A DNA stretch of 64,000 nucleotides from assembly GCA_001464765.1 (NCBI GenBank), contig LNDV01000035.1, positions 62,001-126,000 of the forward strand. The letters run 5' to 3'. The notes under the pieces are model-generated. The model ran no database searches. It was not told the DNA's origin and saw only the letters and a list, made by a program, of their open reading frames with translations. Each line of letters starts with the position of its first letter. Positions within the stretch are counted from its first letter, which is position 1. This document shows, in pieces, positions 1-8,624 of the stretch. Made by a program: the position numbers and the translations under genes. This stretch comes from Betaproteobacteria bacterium Ga0077526. Its GTDB lineage: Bacteria; Pseudomonadota; Gammaproteobacteria; Burkholderiales; Ga0077523.

Positions 1-1318
1 CACGCGACACCTGCCAGATGCCGAAGGCCCACACCACCAGAAGTCCCGTCTCGGTGAGCAGTGTCACCGTCGGCGAGAACACCGACCAGATGAGATTCAC
101 GCGATCGTTCACGGCGAGGTTGTGGCGGTTGGCCTCGCGGAAGCGCCCGGCCTCGCGGCTCTCCTGCGCGAATGCCTTCACCACGCGGATGCCGGGAATG
201 GTGTCCGCCAGGACGTTGTTCACCTCGCCCCACACCCGGTCCACCTTCTCGAAGCCGTGTCGCAGACGGTCGCGCACGAGATGGATCATCCAGGCGATGA
301 AAGGCAGCGGCAGCAGCGTGACCATCGCGAGCCACGGGTCGATCGAAATGAGGATGGCCGCGGTCATGGCGATCATCAGCACGTCCGTCGCGAAGTCGAG
401 CAGGTGCAGCGACAGGAACAGGCAGATGCGGTCCGTCTCGGAGCCGATCCGCGACATGAGATCGCCGGTGCGCCGGCCACCGAAGTATTCGAGCGACAGA
501 CGCAGCAGGTGTTCGTAGGTCGTGGTGCGCAGGTCGGCGCCGATACGTTCGCTCACGAGGGCAAGCACGTACGTGCGGGCCCACCCCAGTCCCCACGCCG
601 CGAACACCGAGGCGAACAGCGCGGCGAGCAGCGTGGCGACCAGTCCGACATCGATGGGCACGCCCTTGCCGTAGGGAATCAGCACGCGGTCCATCAAGGG
701 CATGGTGAGGTAAGGGGGGACGAGCGTGGCGGCCGTTGCGCCAAGCGTCAGCACGAAGCCCAGAGCAAGTCGCGCGCGATACGGCTGCGCGAAGCGCCAC
801 AGTCGGAAGAGATTGCGTGGCGACGGCGGGCTCTCGGCGTCGGCGCCGCAGCGAGGGCATTCTTCGTCGTCAGGCGGGACTTCGGCACCACATCGTCCGC
901 AGACCGGTGCCGAGGGCTCGGCAGCGGCGGGGCTGGCGTCCGGATCGCGACGCACTTCCGCGAAACGCTCCGACATCTTCTGCACGGCGGGCAGCCGGCC
1001 GAGGGTGAAGCGCCAGCGCGCCAGCAGTCGGTCGCCCGCGAAGAGATCCAGACTGCCGGCGCCGGCGTGGTCGCGCAGCCGCAGTTCCATCGAAGCGTCG
1101 ATGGGCCACTCGCGCCAGGCATCGTCGCCGTTCACGCGAGAGAGCAGTCGGCGGTTCGTGAGCGCCACCGCGCCTGTCGCAAAACGGAGACGCTCGTCGA
1201 GATCGGTCTCCGCGACGGCCACGAGTGTCTCGCCCGAAGCGAGCATGGCAATGACATCCCGATGCCATTGTCCCGCTGGTGAGGGCCGCGGTGTCGTCGG
1301 GGAAAGCTCGTTCGTCAT
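1..1318 (-). CDS. ABC transporter (exporter type) of the cyanophycin locus, partial
   Basis: Only the first 439 codons are present; the nucleotide-binding domain lies beyond the window edge. Starting at the ATG at 1318 (MTNELSPTTP), an N-terminal soluble region of about 135 residues is followed by a zinc-ribbon-like motif with cysteines at 140, 143, 154 and 157. An ABC type-1 transmembrane domain begins near residue 175; its features include the stretch ending RTGDLMSRI and a coupling region with IPGIRVVKAFAQE. The gene is divergent from two cyanophycin synthetase genes. ABC proteins of this build are known beside cphA in proteobacteria and are annotated as cyanophycin-metabolism associated, but their substrate is not established. 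Membrane location is clear. A role in moving cyanophycin precursors or breakdown products is inference from context. Confidence 0.88.
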   Translation of the reverse strand, partial: MTNELSPTTPRPSPAGQWHRDVIAMLASGETLVAVAETDLDERLRFATGAVALTNRRLLSRVNGDDAWREWPIDASMELRLRDHAGAGSLDLFAGDRLLARWRFTLGRLPAVQKMSERFAEVRRDPDASPAAAEPSAPVCGRCGAEVPPDDEECPRCGADAESPPSPRNLFRLWRFAQPYRARLALGFVLTLGATAATLVPPYLTMPLMDRVLIPYGKGVPIDVGLVATLLAALFASVFAAWGLGWARTYVLALVSERIGADLRTTTYEHLLRLSLEYFGGRRTGDLMSRIGSETDRICLFLSLHLLDFATDVLMIAMTAAILISIDPWLAMVTLLPLPFIAWMIHLVRDRLRHGFEKVDRVWGEVNNVLADTIPGIRVVKAFAQESREAGRFREANRHNLAVNDRVNLIWSVFSPTVTLLTETGLLVVWAFGIWQVSR

Positions 1319-1373
1319 CGAATGGCGGGAACCGGAGAGATCGGGGCGGGCACGCGGCCCTGCCGAGAAATCC

Positions 1374-1401
1374 TGTTGTAAGGCAGATGTCAGGGTACAA
1401 C
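1374..1401. promoter_or_regulatory. inverted repeat in the divergent cph promoter region
   Basis: GTTGTA at 1374-1380 and TACAAC at 1396-1401 form a 6-bp inverted repeat with about 15 bases between. It lies in the 247-bp gap between the ABC transporter and the first cyanophycin synthetase gene. It could be an operator, or part of a promoter for either gene, but no regulator gene is adjacent. The rest of the gap shows no gene. Confidence 0.3.
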
Positions 1402-1565
1402 ATTACCGTGCGCGCACGAATCCGGAGGGAGGCGCGTCGGCCACGAGCGCGGTCGTCTCCCCTCTCCGGCCCTTCCGCGACGAACACCGCGTCAACCGCT
1501 ATGGCCCTTCACGCGTTCCGCGGCGGTTACGCTGCCGCGGGCACCTTGCAGGCTGCCCCTTCCCG

Positions 1566-3734
1566 ATGACCAAGACCATCGACATCCTGCGTGTCACCTC
1601 CCTCCGGGGTCCGAACCTCTGGACCTACGGGCCGGTACTCGAACTGCTGATCGACATCGGCGATCTGGAGGACTGCCCTTCGGACCGGATTCCGGGGTTT
1701 CCCGAGCGCCTTGCGGCATGGATGCCGTCCCTCGTGGAGCACCGCTGCAGCTACGACGAGCGCGGCGGGTTTCTCAGACGCCTGCAGGAAGGCACCTGGC
1801 CCGGGCACATCGTCGAGCACGTGGCCCTGGAACTGCAGACGCTCGCCGGCATGCGCGGCGGCTTCGGCCGCACCCGCGAGACCTCCCGGCGCGGCGTCTA
1901 CAAGCTGGTGGTCACCTCCTGGCACGACGACGTGACGCTCGTCGCCGTGAACAAGGCTTGCGACATGGTCCTCTGCGCCATGGACGATCGTCCTTTCGAC
2001 AGGGATGCCGCCGTCCACGAACTGCGCCGCATGAGCGACGATCTGTGTCTGGGCCCGAGCACGACTGCGATCGTTCTCGCGGCCGAGTCTCGCCGGATCC
2101 CCGCCATCCGGCTGAACGACGGCAACCTCGTCCAACTCGGCTACGGCCGGCGGGCACGGCGCATCTGGACCGCCGAGACCGACCGCACCAGCGCCATCGC
2201 CGAAGGCATCTCCCGAGACAAGAGCCTTACCAAGCAGCTGCTGCAGTCCTGCGGCGTGCCGATTCCCGAAGGACGCCCGGTGGAAGACGCCGCGGACGCC
2301 TGGGCCGCCGCCGAGGAAATCGGCGTCCCCGTCGTGGTGAAGCCCATCGACGGCAACCATGGCCGGGGCGTGTTCCTCGGCCTCACCACCCGCGCGGAAG
2401 TGGAAGCCGCCTACCCCATCGCGCGGGACGAGGGCAGCGGCGTGATCGTCGAACGCTTCGTGCGGGGCGATGAACACCGCCTGCTGGTCGTGGGCGGGCG
2501 CATGGTGGCCGCCGCGCGCGGCGAGGCCGCCTTCGTCACGGGGGACGGCCGCTCCACCGTGCGGGAACTCATCGAGTCCCAGCTGAACAGCGACCCCCGA
2601 CGCGGCAACACGCAGGACCACCCGCTCAACCTCGTCCGCATCGATTCCGCCGTGCGGGTCGAACTGCTCCACCAGAATCTCACGGCCGACTCCGTTCCCG
2701 AAGCCGGCGCCCGCGTGCTCATCCAGCGCAACGGCAACATGTCCCTGGACGTGACCGATGAAGTGCACCCCGACGTCGCGGCCCGCGTGGCACTCGCGGC
2801 GCGGGTGGTAGGGCTCGACATTGCCGGCATCGACCTGGTCGCGGAGGACATCTCGCGGCCACTGGGCCCGCAGCGCGGTGCCGTCGTCGAAGTGAATGCC
2901 GGTCCGGGACTTCAATTCCATCTGCGTCCGACCCACGGCCCCGGCCGCCCGGTGGGGCAGGCCATCGTGGACCACCTGTTCGCCGCCGGGGAGGACGGCC
3001 GCATTCCCGTGATCGGCGTGGCCGGCTGTCGGCGGACCGCCATGGTCTCCCACCGTATCGCGCACCTGCTCAACCTCGCGGGGTACGCGACGGGGCTCGC
3101 CTGCGGCGATGCCGTCCTTCTCGACCAGCGCCCCATCCAGACGGCCGCCCGCACCCGCTGGGCCCGCGGACAGCAACTCCTGATGAACCGGACCGTCGAC
3201 GCCGCCGTCATCGAGAACGACCTGCATTCGATCGTGACGGAGGGCCTCGCCTACGACCGCTGCCAGGTCGGCGTGGTCATGGACATCGACCGCAGCTGCA
3301 CCGTCCCCGAGTTCTTCATCGAAGACGAGGACGATCTCTTCAAGGTCCTGCGCACCCAGGTGGACGTCGTGCTGAAGGGCGGTGCCGCCGTGCTCGACGT
3401 GGACGACCCGCTGATCGCCGACATGGCCCGTCTCTGCGACGGGGAAGTGATCTTCTTCGGCATCGACGCCGCCAACCCTGTTCTCGTCGCCCATCTCGCT
3501 GCAGGCGGTCGTGCCGTGCTGCTGCAGGATTCCGCAGTCGTGGTGGCAACCGGTGACGAGAGAATCCCTGCCGCCGACCTGCCGCCGGCCGTGGCGGCCG
3601 CCCGCAACGGCGAAGTCGCCGCGCACCTCGCTGCCGCTGCGGCGGCCTGGGCGCTGGGTCTCCCGCTCGACCTCATCCGCACCGGCCTCGAAACCTTCGA
3701 CCCCGCCCGTCCCTCGGGCTCCCGGATCCGATAA
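1566..3734 (+). CDS. cyanophycin synthetase-like protein with degenerate Mur-ligase site (CphA2/CphA'-type)
   Basis: This 722-residue protein starts at ATG 1566 (MTKTIDILRV); the open frame extends upstream, but this start matches the conserved N-terminus RVTSLRGPNLW. Domain order is that of cyanophycin synthetase: N-terminal domain (about 1-160), ATP-grasp (about 210-460, with VVVKPIDGNHGRG and EVNAGPG), then a Mur-ligase-like C-terminal part. The Mur P-loop, GTNGKTTT in active enzymes, is replaced near residue 482 by GCRRTAMVS, so ATP binding there is probably lost. The C-terminal part is also shorter than in the next gene. Paired synthetases (CphA and CphA') occur in betaproteobacteria such as Cupriavidus, and cyanobacterial CphA2 also has a single working site. 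CphA2 re-ligates beta-Asp-Arg dipeptides; whether this protein does so is inference. The downstream cphA starts 5 bases after its stop. Confidence 0.9.
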   Translation: MTKTIDILRVTSLRGPNLWTYGPVLELLIDIGDLEDCPSDRIPGFPERLAAWMPSLVEHRCSYDERGGFLRRLQEGTWPGHIVEHVALELQTLAGMRGGFGRTRETSRRGVYKLVVTSWHDDVTLVAVNKACDMVLCAMDDRPFDRDAAVHELRRMSDDLCLGPSTTAIVLAAESRRIPAIRLNDGNLVQLGYGRRARRIWTAETDRTSAIAEGISRDKSLTKQLLQSCGVPIPEGRPVEDAADAWAAAEEIGVPVVVKPIDGNHGRGVFLGLTTRAEVEAAYPIARDEGSGVIVERFVRGDEHRLLVVGGRMVAAARGEAAFVTGDGRSTVRELIESQLNSDPRRGNTQDHPLNLVRIDSAVRVELLHQNLTADSVPEAGARVLIQRNGNMSLDVTDEVHPDVAARVALAARVVGLDIAGIDLVAEDISRPLGPQRGAVVEVNAGPGLQFHLRPTHGPGRPVGQAIVDHLFAAGEDGRIPVIGVAGCRRTAMVSHRIAHLLNLAGYATGLACGDAVLLDQRPIQTAARTRWARGQQLLMNRTVDAAVIENDLHSIVTEGLAYDRCQVGVVMDIDRSCTVPEFFIEDEDDLFKVLRTQVDVVLKGGAAVLDVDDPLIADMARLCDGEVIFFGIDAANPVLVAHLAAGGRAVLLQDSAVVVATGDERIPAADLPPAVAAARNGEVAAHLAAAAAAWALGLPLDLIRTGLETFDPARPSGSRIR

Positions 3735-3739
3735 CGCCA

Positions 3740-6316
3740 ATGCGAGTCGACCGCGTCCGCGCCCTGCGAGGGCCCAACCTCTGGACCCGACACACCGCAC
3801 TGGAACTCGTCGTGCGCGTAACGGAAGCCGAGCGCTCGATCGATCGCATCCCCGGCTTCGAGGCGCGCCTGCGGGAGCGCTTTCCGCAGATCGGCCCGAT
3901 CCGGCCGATCAGCCACACCGGCCCGCTCCCGGCCGCCCATGCGCTGGAATTCGCGCTGCTGCGACTGCAGGCCCAGGCGGGCTGCGCCGTCGCCTTCAGC
4001 CATAGCGCGCCGACGAAAACCGACGACGTCTACAGGGTCGTGGTCGAGTACACGGAAGAAGCCGTCGGCCGCCTCGCGCTGGAACTGGCACAGGCGCTCT
4101 ACGCGGCCGCCTGGGACGATCGGCCCTTCGACCTCGAAGGCGCGCTCGCCCGCCTCAAGGAACTCGACGAGGACGTCCGCCTGGGTCCGAGCACCGGCTC
4201 GATCGTGCAGGCCGCCGTGGCGCGCGGCATCCCGTATCGCCGCCTGACCGACGGCAGTCTCGTGCAGTTCGGCTGGGGCAGCCGTCAACGCCGCATCCAG
4301 GCGGCCGAAATCGACAGCACGAGCGCGATCGCCGAATCCATCGCGCAGGACAAGGACCTGACGAAGAGACTGCTGGCCGCCGCGGGCGTGCCGGTGCCCG
4401 ACGGGCGAAGCGTCACCACGTTCGAGGAGGCTCTCGAAGCGATGCGCGAACTGGGCTGCCCGGTCGTGGTGAAGCCGCGCGACGGCAATCAGGGCCGCGG
4501 CGTCACCGTCAACATCACCTCCGAATCCCATCTCGAAGTCGGCGTGCGCGCGGCGCTCGAACACGGCTCCGAGATACTCGTGGAGCGCTTCATCCCGGGG
4601 AACGACCATCGTCTTCTCGTCGTCGGCGACACCGTGGTCGCCGCGGCCTGCCGGGAACCGCCCCACGTCGTGGGCGATGCCATCCACTCCATCCGCGAAC
4701 TCGTGGACCGCGTCAACGCCGATCCGCGCCGCGGCGACGGGCACGCCACCTCGCTCACCAAGATCCGCTTCGACGAGATCGCCCATGCGCGGCTGCGCAT
4801 CCAGGGCTACGAGCCCCACTCGGTGCCCCCGAAGGGCGCCCGCGTCGTCCTGCGGAACAACGCCAACCTGAGCACCGGCGGAACCGCCACCGACGTCACC
4901 GACGACGTGCACCCGGAACTTGCGCAACGCGCGATCCAGGCTGCGAAGATGGTGGGGCTCGACATCTGCGGCGTCGACATCGTCTGCGAGTCCGTGCTGC
5001 AGCCGCTCGAGGCACAGGGCGGCGCAGTGGTGGAAGTGAACGCCGCGCCCGGGTTCCGCATGCACCTGCAGCCTTCGTTCGGCCACGGACGCGATGTCGG
5101 CACCGCCGTGATCCGCACGCTCTACGGTGACGATGACGACGGCCGTATCCCGGTAGTCGCCGTCACCGGCACGAACGGCAAGACGACCACGGTACGGCTG
5201 ATCGCCGCGATGATGGCCGCAGCCGGCCTTCGCGTCGGCATGACCAACACCGACGGCGTCTTCGTGAACGGCGAGCAGACCGACAGCGGGGACTGCAGCG
5301 GCCCGAAGAGCGCCCGCAATGTGCTCATGCATCCGGACGTGGACGCCGCCGTCTTCGAGACCGCCCGCGGCGGCATGCTGCGCGAGGGGCTCGGTTTCGA
5401 TCAGTGCAAGGTGGCCGTGGTCACCAACGTGGGCAAGGGCGATCACCTGGGTCTCAACTACGTCGACACGGTCGAGGAACTCACGGTTCTCAAGCGCGTG
5501 ATCGTCCAGAACGTGTCGCCGAACGGCACGGCCGTGCTGAACGCCGCCGATCCGCGGGTCGCGAAAATGGCGGGCATCTGCCCCGGCAGGGTCACCTTCT
5601 TCGCCCGGAATGCGGGGCATCCGGTGCTCGCCGAGCAGCGCGCCCGCAATCGTCGGCTGGTGTTCGTGCAGAACGGTGACGTGGTGGCGGCGGAGGGCCG
5701 GCGGGAACTGCGCCGGATTCCCCTCGTGAACATCCCCATCACGCGCGGCGGCGCAATCGCCTTCCAGGTGGACAACGTCCTGGCGGCGGTCGGCGCAGCC
5801 TGGGCGGCAGGCATTGCGTGGGACGCCATCGAACACGCACTCACCGGCTTCACGAGCGATGCCGCCACGGTGCCCGGCCGGTTCAACGAATTCCGCCATC
5901 GTGGCGGCCATGTCATTGCCGACTACGGACACAACCCCGACGCCCTGCTTGCGCTCATCCAGGCCATCGACGCCATGCCTCACCGGCATCGCAGCATCGT
6001 CATCAGCGCCGCGGGCGACCGGCGCGACGACGACATCCGCGAGCAGGGCCAGATCGTGGGCGACGGCTTCGACACCGTGATCCTCTACCAGGACGCCGCA
6101 CAGCGAGGGCGTGCGGACGGCGAGGTCATGGGTCTGCTGCGCGAGGGCCTGAAGAACGGTCGGCGCGCGAAGAACATCCACGAAATCCGCGGCGAGTTCG
6201 CAGCGATCGATTTCGCGCTGGGCAGACTCGAGGAGGGCGAGGTCTGCCTCATCCTCGTCGACCAGGTGGAGGAAGCCCTCGCCCATCTCGCGAGCCGGGT
6301 GTCGGGCGCCGGCTGA
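3740..6316 (+). CDS. cphA: cyanophycin synthetase
   Basis: The 858 residues match the usual length of cyanophycin synthetase, which polymerises aspartate and arginine into the storage polymer cyanophycin with ATP. It begins RVRALRGPNLWTRHTALEL, the conserved N-terminal domain. The ATP-grasp domain (about 205-460) carries VVVKPRDGNQGRG, IVERFIPGNDHRL and EVNAAPGFRMHL. The Mur-ligase domain has an intact P-loop, TGTNGKTTT (about 474-482), then ETARGGMLREG and DYGHNPDAL. Both ligase sites therefore look functional, in contrast to its tandem partner. It almost certainly shares a transcript with that partner, 5 bases upstream. No cyanophycinase gene is visible in the window. Confidence 0.96.
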   Translation: MRVDRVRALRGPNLWTRHTALELVVRVTEAERSIDRIPGFEARLRERFPQIGPIRPISHTGPLPAAHALEFALLRLQAQAGCAVAFSHSAPTKTDDVYRVVVEYTEEAVGRLALELAQALYAAAWDDRPFDLEGALARLKELDEDVRLGPSTGSIVQAAVARGIPYRRLTDGSLVQFGWGSRQRRIQAAEIDSTSAIAESIAQDKDLTKRLLAAAGVPVPDGRSVTTFEEALEAMRELGCPVVVKPRDGNQGRGVTVNITSESHLEVGVRAALEHGSEILVERFIPGNDHRLLVVGDTVVAAACREPPHVVGDAIHSIRELVDRVNADPRRGDGHATSLTKIRFDEIAHARLRIQGYEPHSVPPKGARVVLRNNANLSTGGTATDVTDDVHPELAQRAIQAAKMVGLDICGVDIVCESVLQPLEAQGGAVVEVNAAPGFRMHLQPSFGHGRDVGTAVIRTLYGDDDDGRIPVVAVTGTNGKTTTVRLIAAMMAAAGLRVGMTNTDGVFVNGEQTDSGDCSGPKSARNVLMHPDVDAAVFETARGGMLREGLGFDQCKVAVVTNVGKGDHLGLNYVDTVEELTVLKRVIVQNVSPNGTAVLNAADPRVAKMAGICPGRVTFFARNAGHPVLAEQRARNRRLVFVQNGDVVAAEGRRELRRIPLVNIPITRGGAIAFQVDNVLAAVGAAWAAGIAWDAIEHALTGFTSDAATVPGRFNEFRHRGGHVIADYGHNPDALLALIQAIDAMPHRHRSIVISAAGDRRDDDIREQGQIVGDGFDTVILYQDAAQRGRADGEVMGLLREGLKNGRRAKNIHEIRGEFAAIDFALGRLEEGEVCLILVDQVEEALAHLASRVSGAG

Positions 6317-6471
6317 TCCCGCTGCGCACCATCTCCGGCCACCCCCGACGGCCGATGGAGTGATATGGTTCGGGTGAAGCGACGCCGATCGGGCGCCGCA
6401 CCCCACAACCAGACTTGTCCGGGCCCCGAGCCTCAGCGACGTCGGATCCCGGCCGATAACAATCGCTCCAA

Positions 6472-8529
6472 GTGCAGAAGCGAACCTTCCTGCTGGTCGG
6501 CGTCCTTGGCGCCAGTGGTCTGTGGCGTCACGCCCTCGCCACCCCTCCGCGACTTCGCTACGGCGGCGATGCCGCCTTTGCGCCTTTCGAATCCCTCGAC
6601 GCCAAGGGCCAGCCCCAGGGCTTCCTGATCGATCTCCTCAAGGAACTGGAAGTCACTACGGGCAGGGGCATCGACATCGCCCTGGGTCCGTGGTCGAAGA
6701 CCGAGGCGGACTTCCGCGCCGGGCAGCTCGACGTCATCGCGATGGTGGACACCAGCGCCCGCCATGAATGGGCGCAGTTCACGCGCGGCATCGCCTCCCC
6801 CGCCTTCGGAATGTACCGACGGTCCGGGACACCCGAACCGCAGGGCCTGCGCGGGCTCGACGGATTGCGCATCGCAGTCCTCGATACGGAGCCGACGCGC
6901 GACACGATAGCGACGTGGCTGAGCGGCCTGCCGGGTCCGTTAGTGCGCGTGCCGGACGCTGCGGCCGCCCTGGACGCCGTGGCGCAGAAGCGGGCCGACA
7001 TCGCCCTTCTGACGCGGGCCTACGGAGACCCGGCATTGGCCGCCCGCCCGGAAGCGGGGATCGTCCTGAGCCACCCGAACCTCACGCTTCAGACGTATGC
7101 ACTTGCAGTGGCCCCCGGCAACACCGAGCTGGCGGCCGAGCTGCAGCGCGGACTCGACGCTCTGGAAGCCAACGGCAAGCTCGAAGCCCTGCGGGTGCGC
7201 TGGCTGAACAGCCACCGCGACGTCGCCGAGCGCAAGCATCTGGAGCAGGACCTAGACTCCGAGCGCAAGTGGAACTGGAACCTGGTAGCCGCCTCGGCCT
7301 CGGCGCTCCTGGCGCTCGGTGCCACGGTCGTGCAGCGCACCCGCCGGGTCAAGCTCGAACGCAGACGTCGCGAGCGCGCCGAAGCCGCACTCGAAAACGC
7401 GCAGCAGCTGCTGGACAAGACCTTCGAGAATCGTTCGGTCGCCATGCTGATCGTCGAGAGCGGCACCCGGGTCGTGCGCGATGCCAACGCCGCGATGCGC
7501 GCGCTGATCGGCGTGCCGGCGGAAAGGCTCGTCGGTACCTCCCTGAACGACATGAGGCAGCACATCGATGCGGACGCGCTGCGTCAGCTCGTGGACTCGC
7601 TCGCGGCGGATGGCGTGCTGGACGCGGCTCCCCTCCAGCTGAAGCGGGCCGACGGCGCGATGCGCGACTGTCTGGTGAGCGCAGAGCGTTTCGTGATCGA
7701 CGAGGTGGCGCATGTGTTTTGCATCATCCGCGACATCACGGACCAGCTCGCGGCCGATACCGCATTGCGTCGCAGCTATCACGAGATGGCCGCCGAACTC
7801 GCGCAGTCCCGGCAGGCATTGCAGGACGCCCGCGTCGAGCAGGCACAAGCCGAGAGGTCGATGGAGGAATACACGCGCTCGATCTCCCATGACCTGAAGA
7901 CACCGATCAACGCGATCCACGGGTTCAACGGCCTGCTTCGCCAGCGACTGCAGGCCGGAAAATTCGAGGAAGCTCTCGGCTTCACCGAGCGCATCGATGG
8001 CGCCGTGAGGCGGATGACCGCCATGATCGGCGCGCTGTCACGTCTGTCGCAGATCTCGCGCCACCCGCTGCAGCGCCAGACGCTCGACATGCAGCGCATG
8101 GTGGAAGACACCTGGGCAATGCTGCTCGCGGCGCACCCCGCGAGAAAGACCGAGTTCCGCATCGAATCGCTGCCACCGGCCCATGGCGATCCGGAGCTGG
8201 TGGTTCAGGTCTGGCAGAACATCCTGGACAACGCGTCGAAGTACAGCGCGCGCGTCGACGCGCCGACCGTGAAGGTCGACAGCTACCAGGATGATCGCGG
8301 CGTGTGGTACCGCGTGACCGACAACGGCGCCGGCTTCGACATGGCCTCTGCGAAGACGCTGTTTCAGCCGTTCCAGCGCATGCACACCGCGAAGGAGTTC
8401 GAGGGCACCGGCGTCGGGCTGAGCGTGGTGCGACGCATCCTGGACCACCACGGCGGCGAAGTGCGGCTGCGCAGCGCGCGCGGCGTGGGCACCGTCGCGG
8501 AATTCACGCTGGACTCCGCACGGAAGTAG
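6472..8529 (+). CDS. sensor histidine kinase with periplasmic solute-binding (SBP_bac_3) domain
   Basis: The 685-residue protein starts with GTG at 6472. A signal-like stretch (about 1-23) is followed by a type 3 solute-binding domain (about 27-245, with LRYGGDAAFAPFESLDAKG), as found in amino-acid-binding proteins. Then come one transmembrane helix (about 268-285), a coiled linker, a PAS domain (about 305-425), HisKA with phospho-acceptor His473 in SISHDLKTPINAIHGF, and HATPase_c (NILDNASKYSA, NGAGF, GTGVGLSVVRRIL). No receiver domain or response-regulator gene is adjacent, so it is an orphan. Its ligand may be an amino acid or similar small molecule; a link to the cyanophycin genes upstream (Asp and Arg supply) is only suggested by position. 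Confidence 0.9.
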   Translation: MQKRTFLLVGVLGASGLWRHALATPPRLRYGGDAAFAPFESLDAKGQPQGFLIDLLKELEVTTGRGIDIALGPWSKTEADFRAGQLDVIAMVDTSARHEWAQFTRGIASPAFGMYRRSGTPEPQGLRGLDGLRIAVLDTEPTRDTIATWLSGLPGPLVRVPDAAAALDAVAQKRADIALLTRAYGDPALAARPEAGIVLSHPNLTLQTYALAVAPGNTELAAELQRGLDALEANGKLEALRVRWLNSHRDVAERKHLEQDLDSERKWNWNLVAASASALLALGATVVQRTRRVKLERRRRERAEAALENAQQLLDKTFENRSVAMLIVESGTRVVRDANAAMRALIGVPAERLVGTSLNDMRQHIDADALRQLVDSLAADGVLDAAPLQLKRADGAMRDCLVSAERFVIDEVAHVFCIIRDITDQLAADTALRRSYHEMAAELAQSRQALQDARVEQAQAERSMEEYTRSISHDLKTPINAIHGFNGLLRQRLQAGKFEEALGFTERIDGAVRRMTAMIGALSRLSQISRHPLQRQTLDMQRMVEDTWAMLLAAHPARKTEFRIESLPPAHGDPELVVQVWQNILDNASKYSARVDAPTVKVDSYQDDRGVWYRVTDNGAGFDMASAKTLFQPFQRMHTAKEFEGTGVGLSVVRRILDHHGGEVRLRSARGVGTVAEFTLDSARK

Positions 8530-8561
8530 CTCCAGTAATTCCCTGATCGCGAGGTGCGGCG

Positions 8562-8580
8562 TCGACGGCGCTCCTCCGGG
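8562..8580 (-). terminator. weak hairpin between convergent genes
   Basis: CGCTCC and GGAGCG pair around a 7-base loop in the short gap between the kinase and the oppositely oriented PEP-CTERM gene. No T-run follows on either strand, so this is at best a weak or Rho-assisted end. Confidence 0.25.
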
Positions 8581-8624
8581 TGGAGCGTGGGACGCGCCCG
8601 GACGCAGAGTTCAGCCGACCTGCA

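Noticed and set aside
1527-3800. Antisense open frame over the first cyanophycin synthetase gene
   Set aside because: The translation is rich in H, V, D and G without recognisable domains, and it conflicts with a clear sense-strand family.
3251-6406. Very long antisense open frame (about 1050 codons) over cphA
   Set aside because: It is a mirror of a strongly biased GC-rich gene; its translation has no family motifs, and the sense strand encodes a complete, conserved enzyme.
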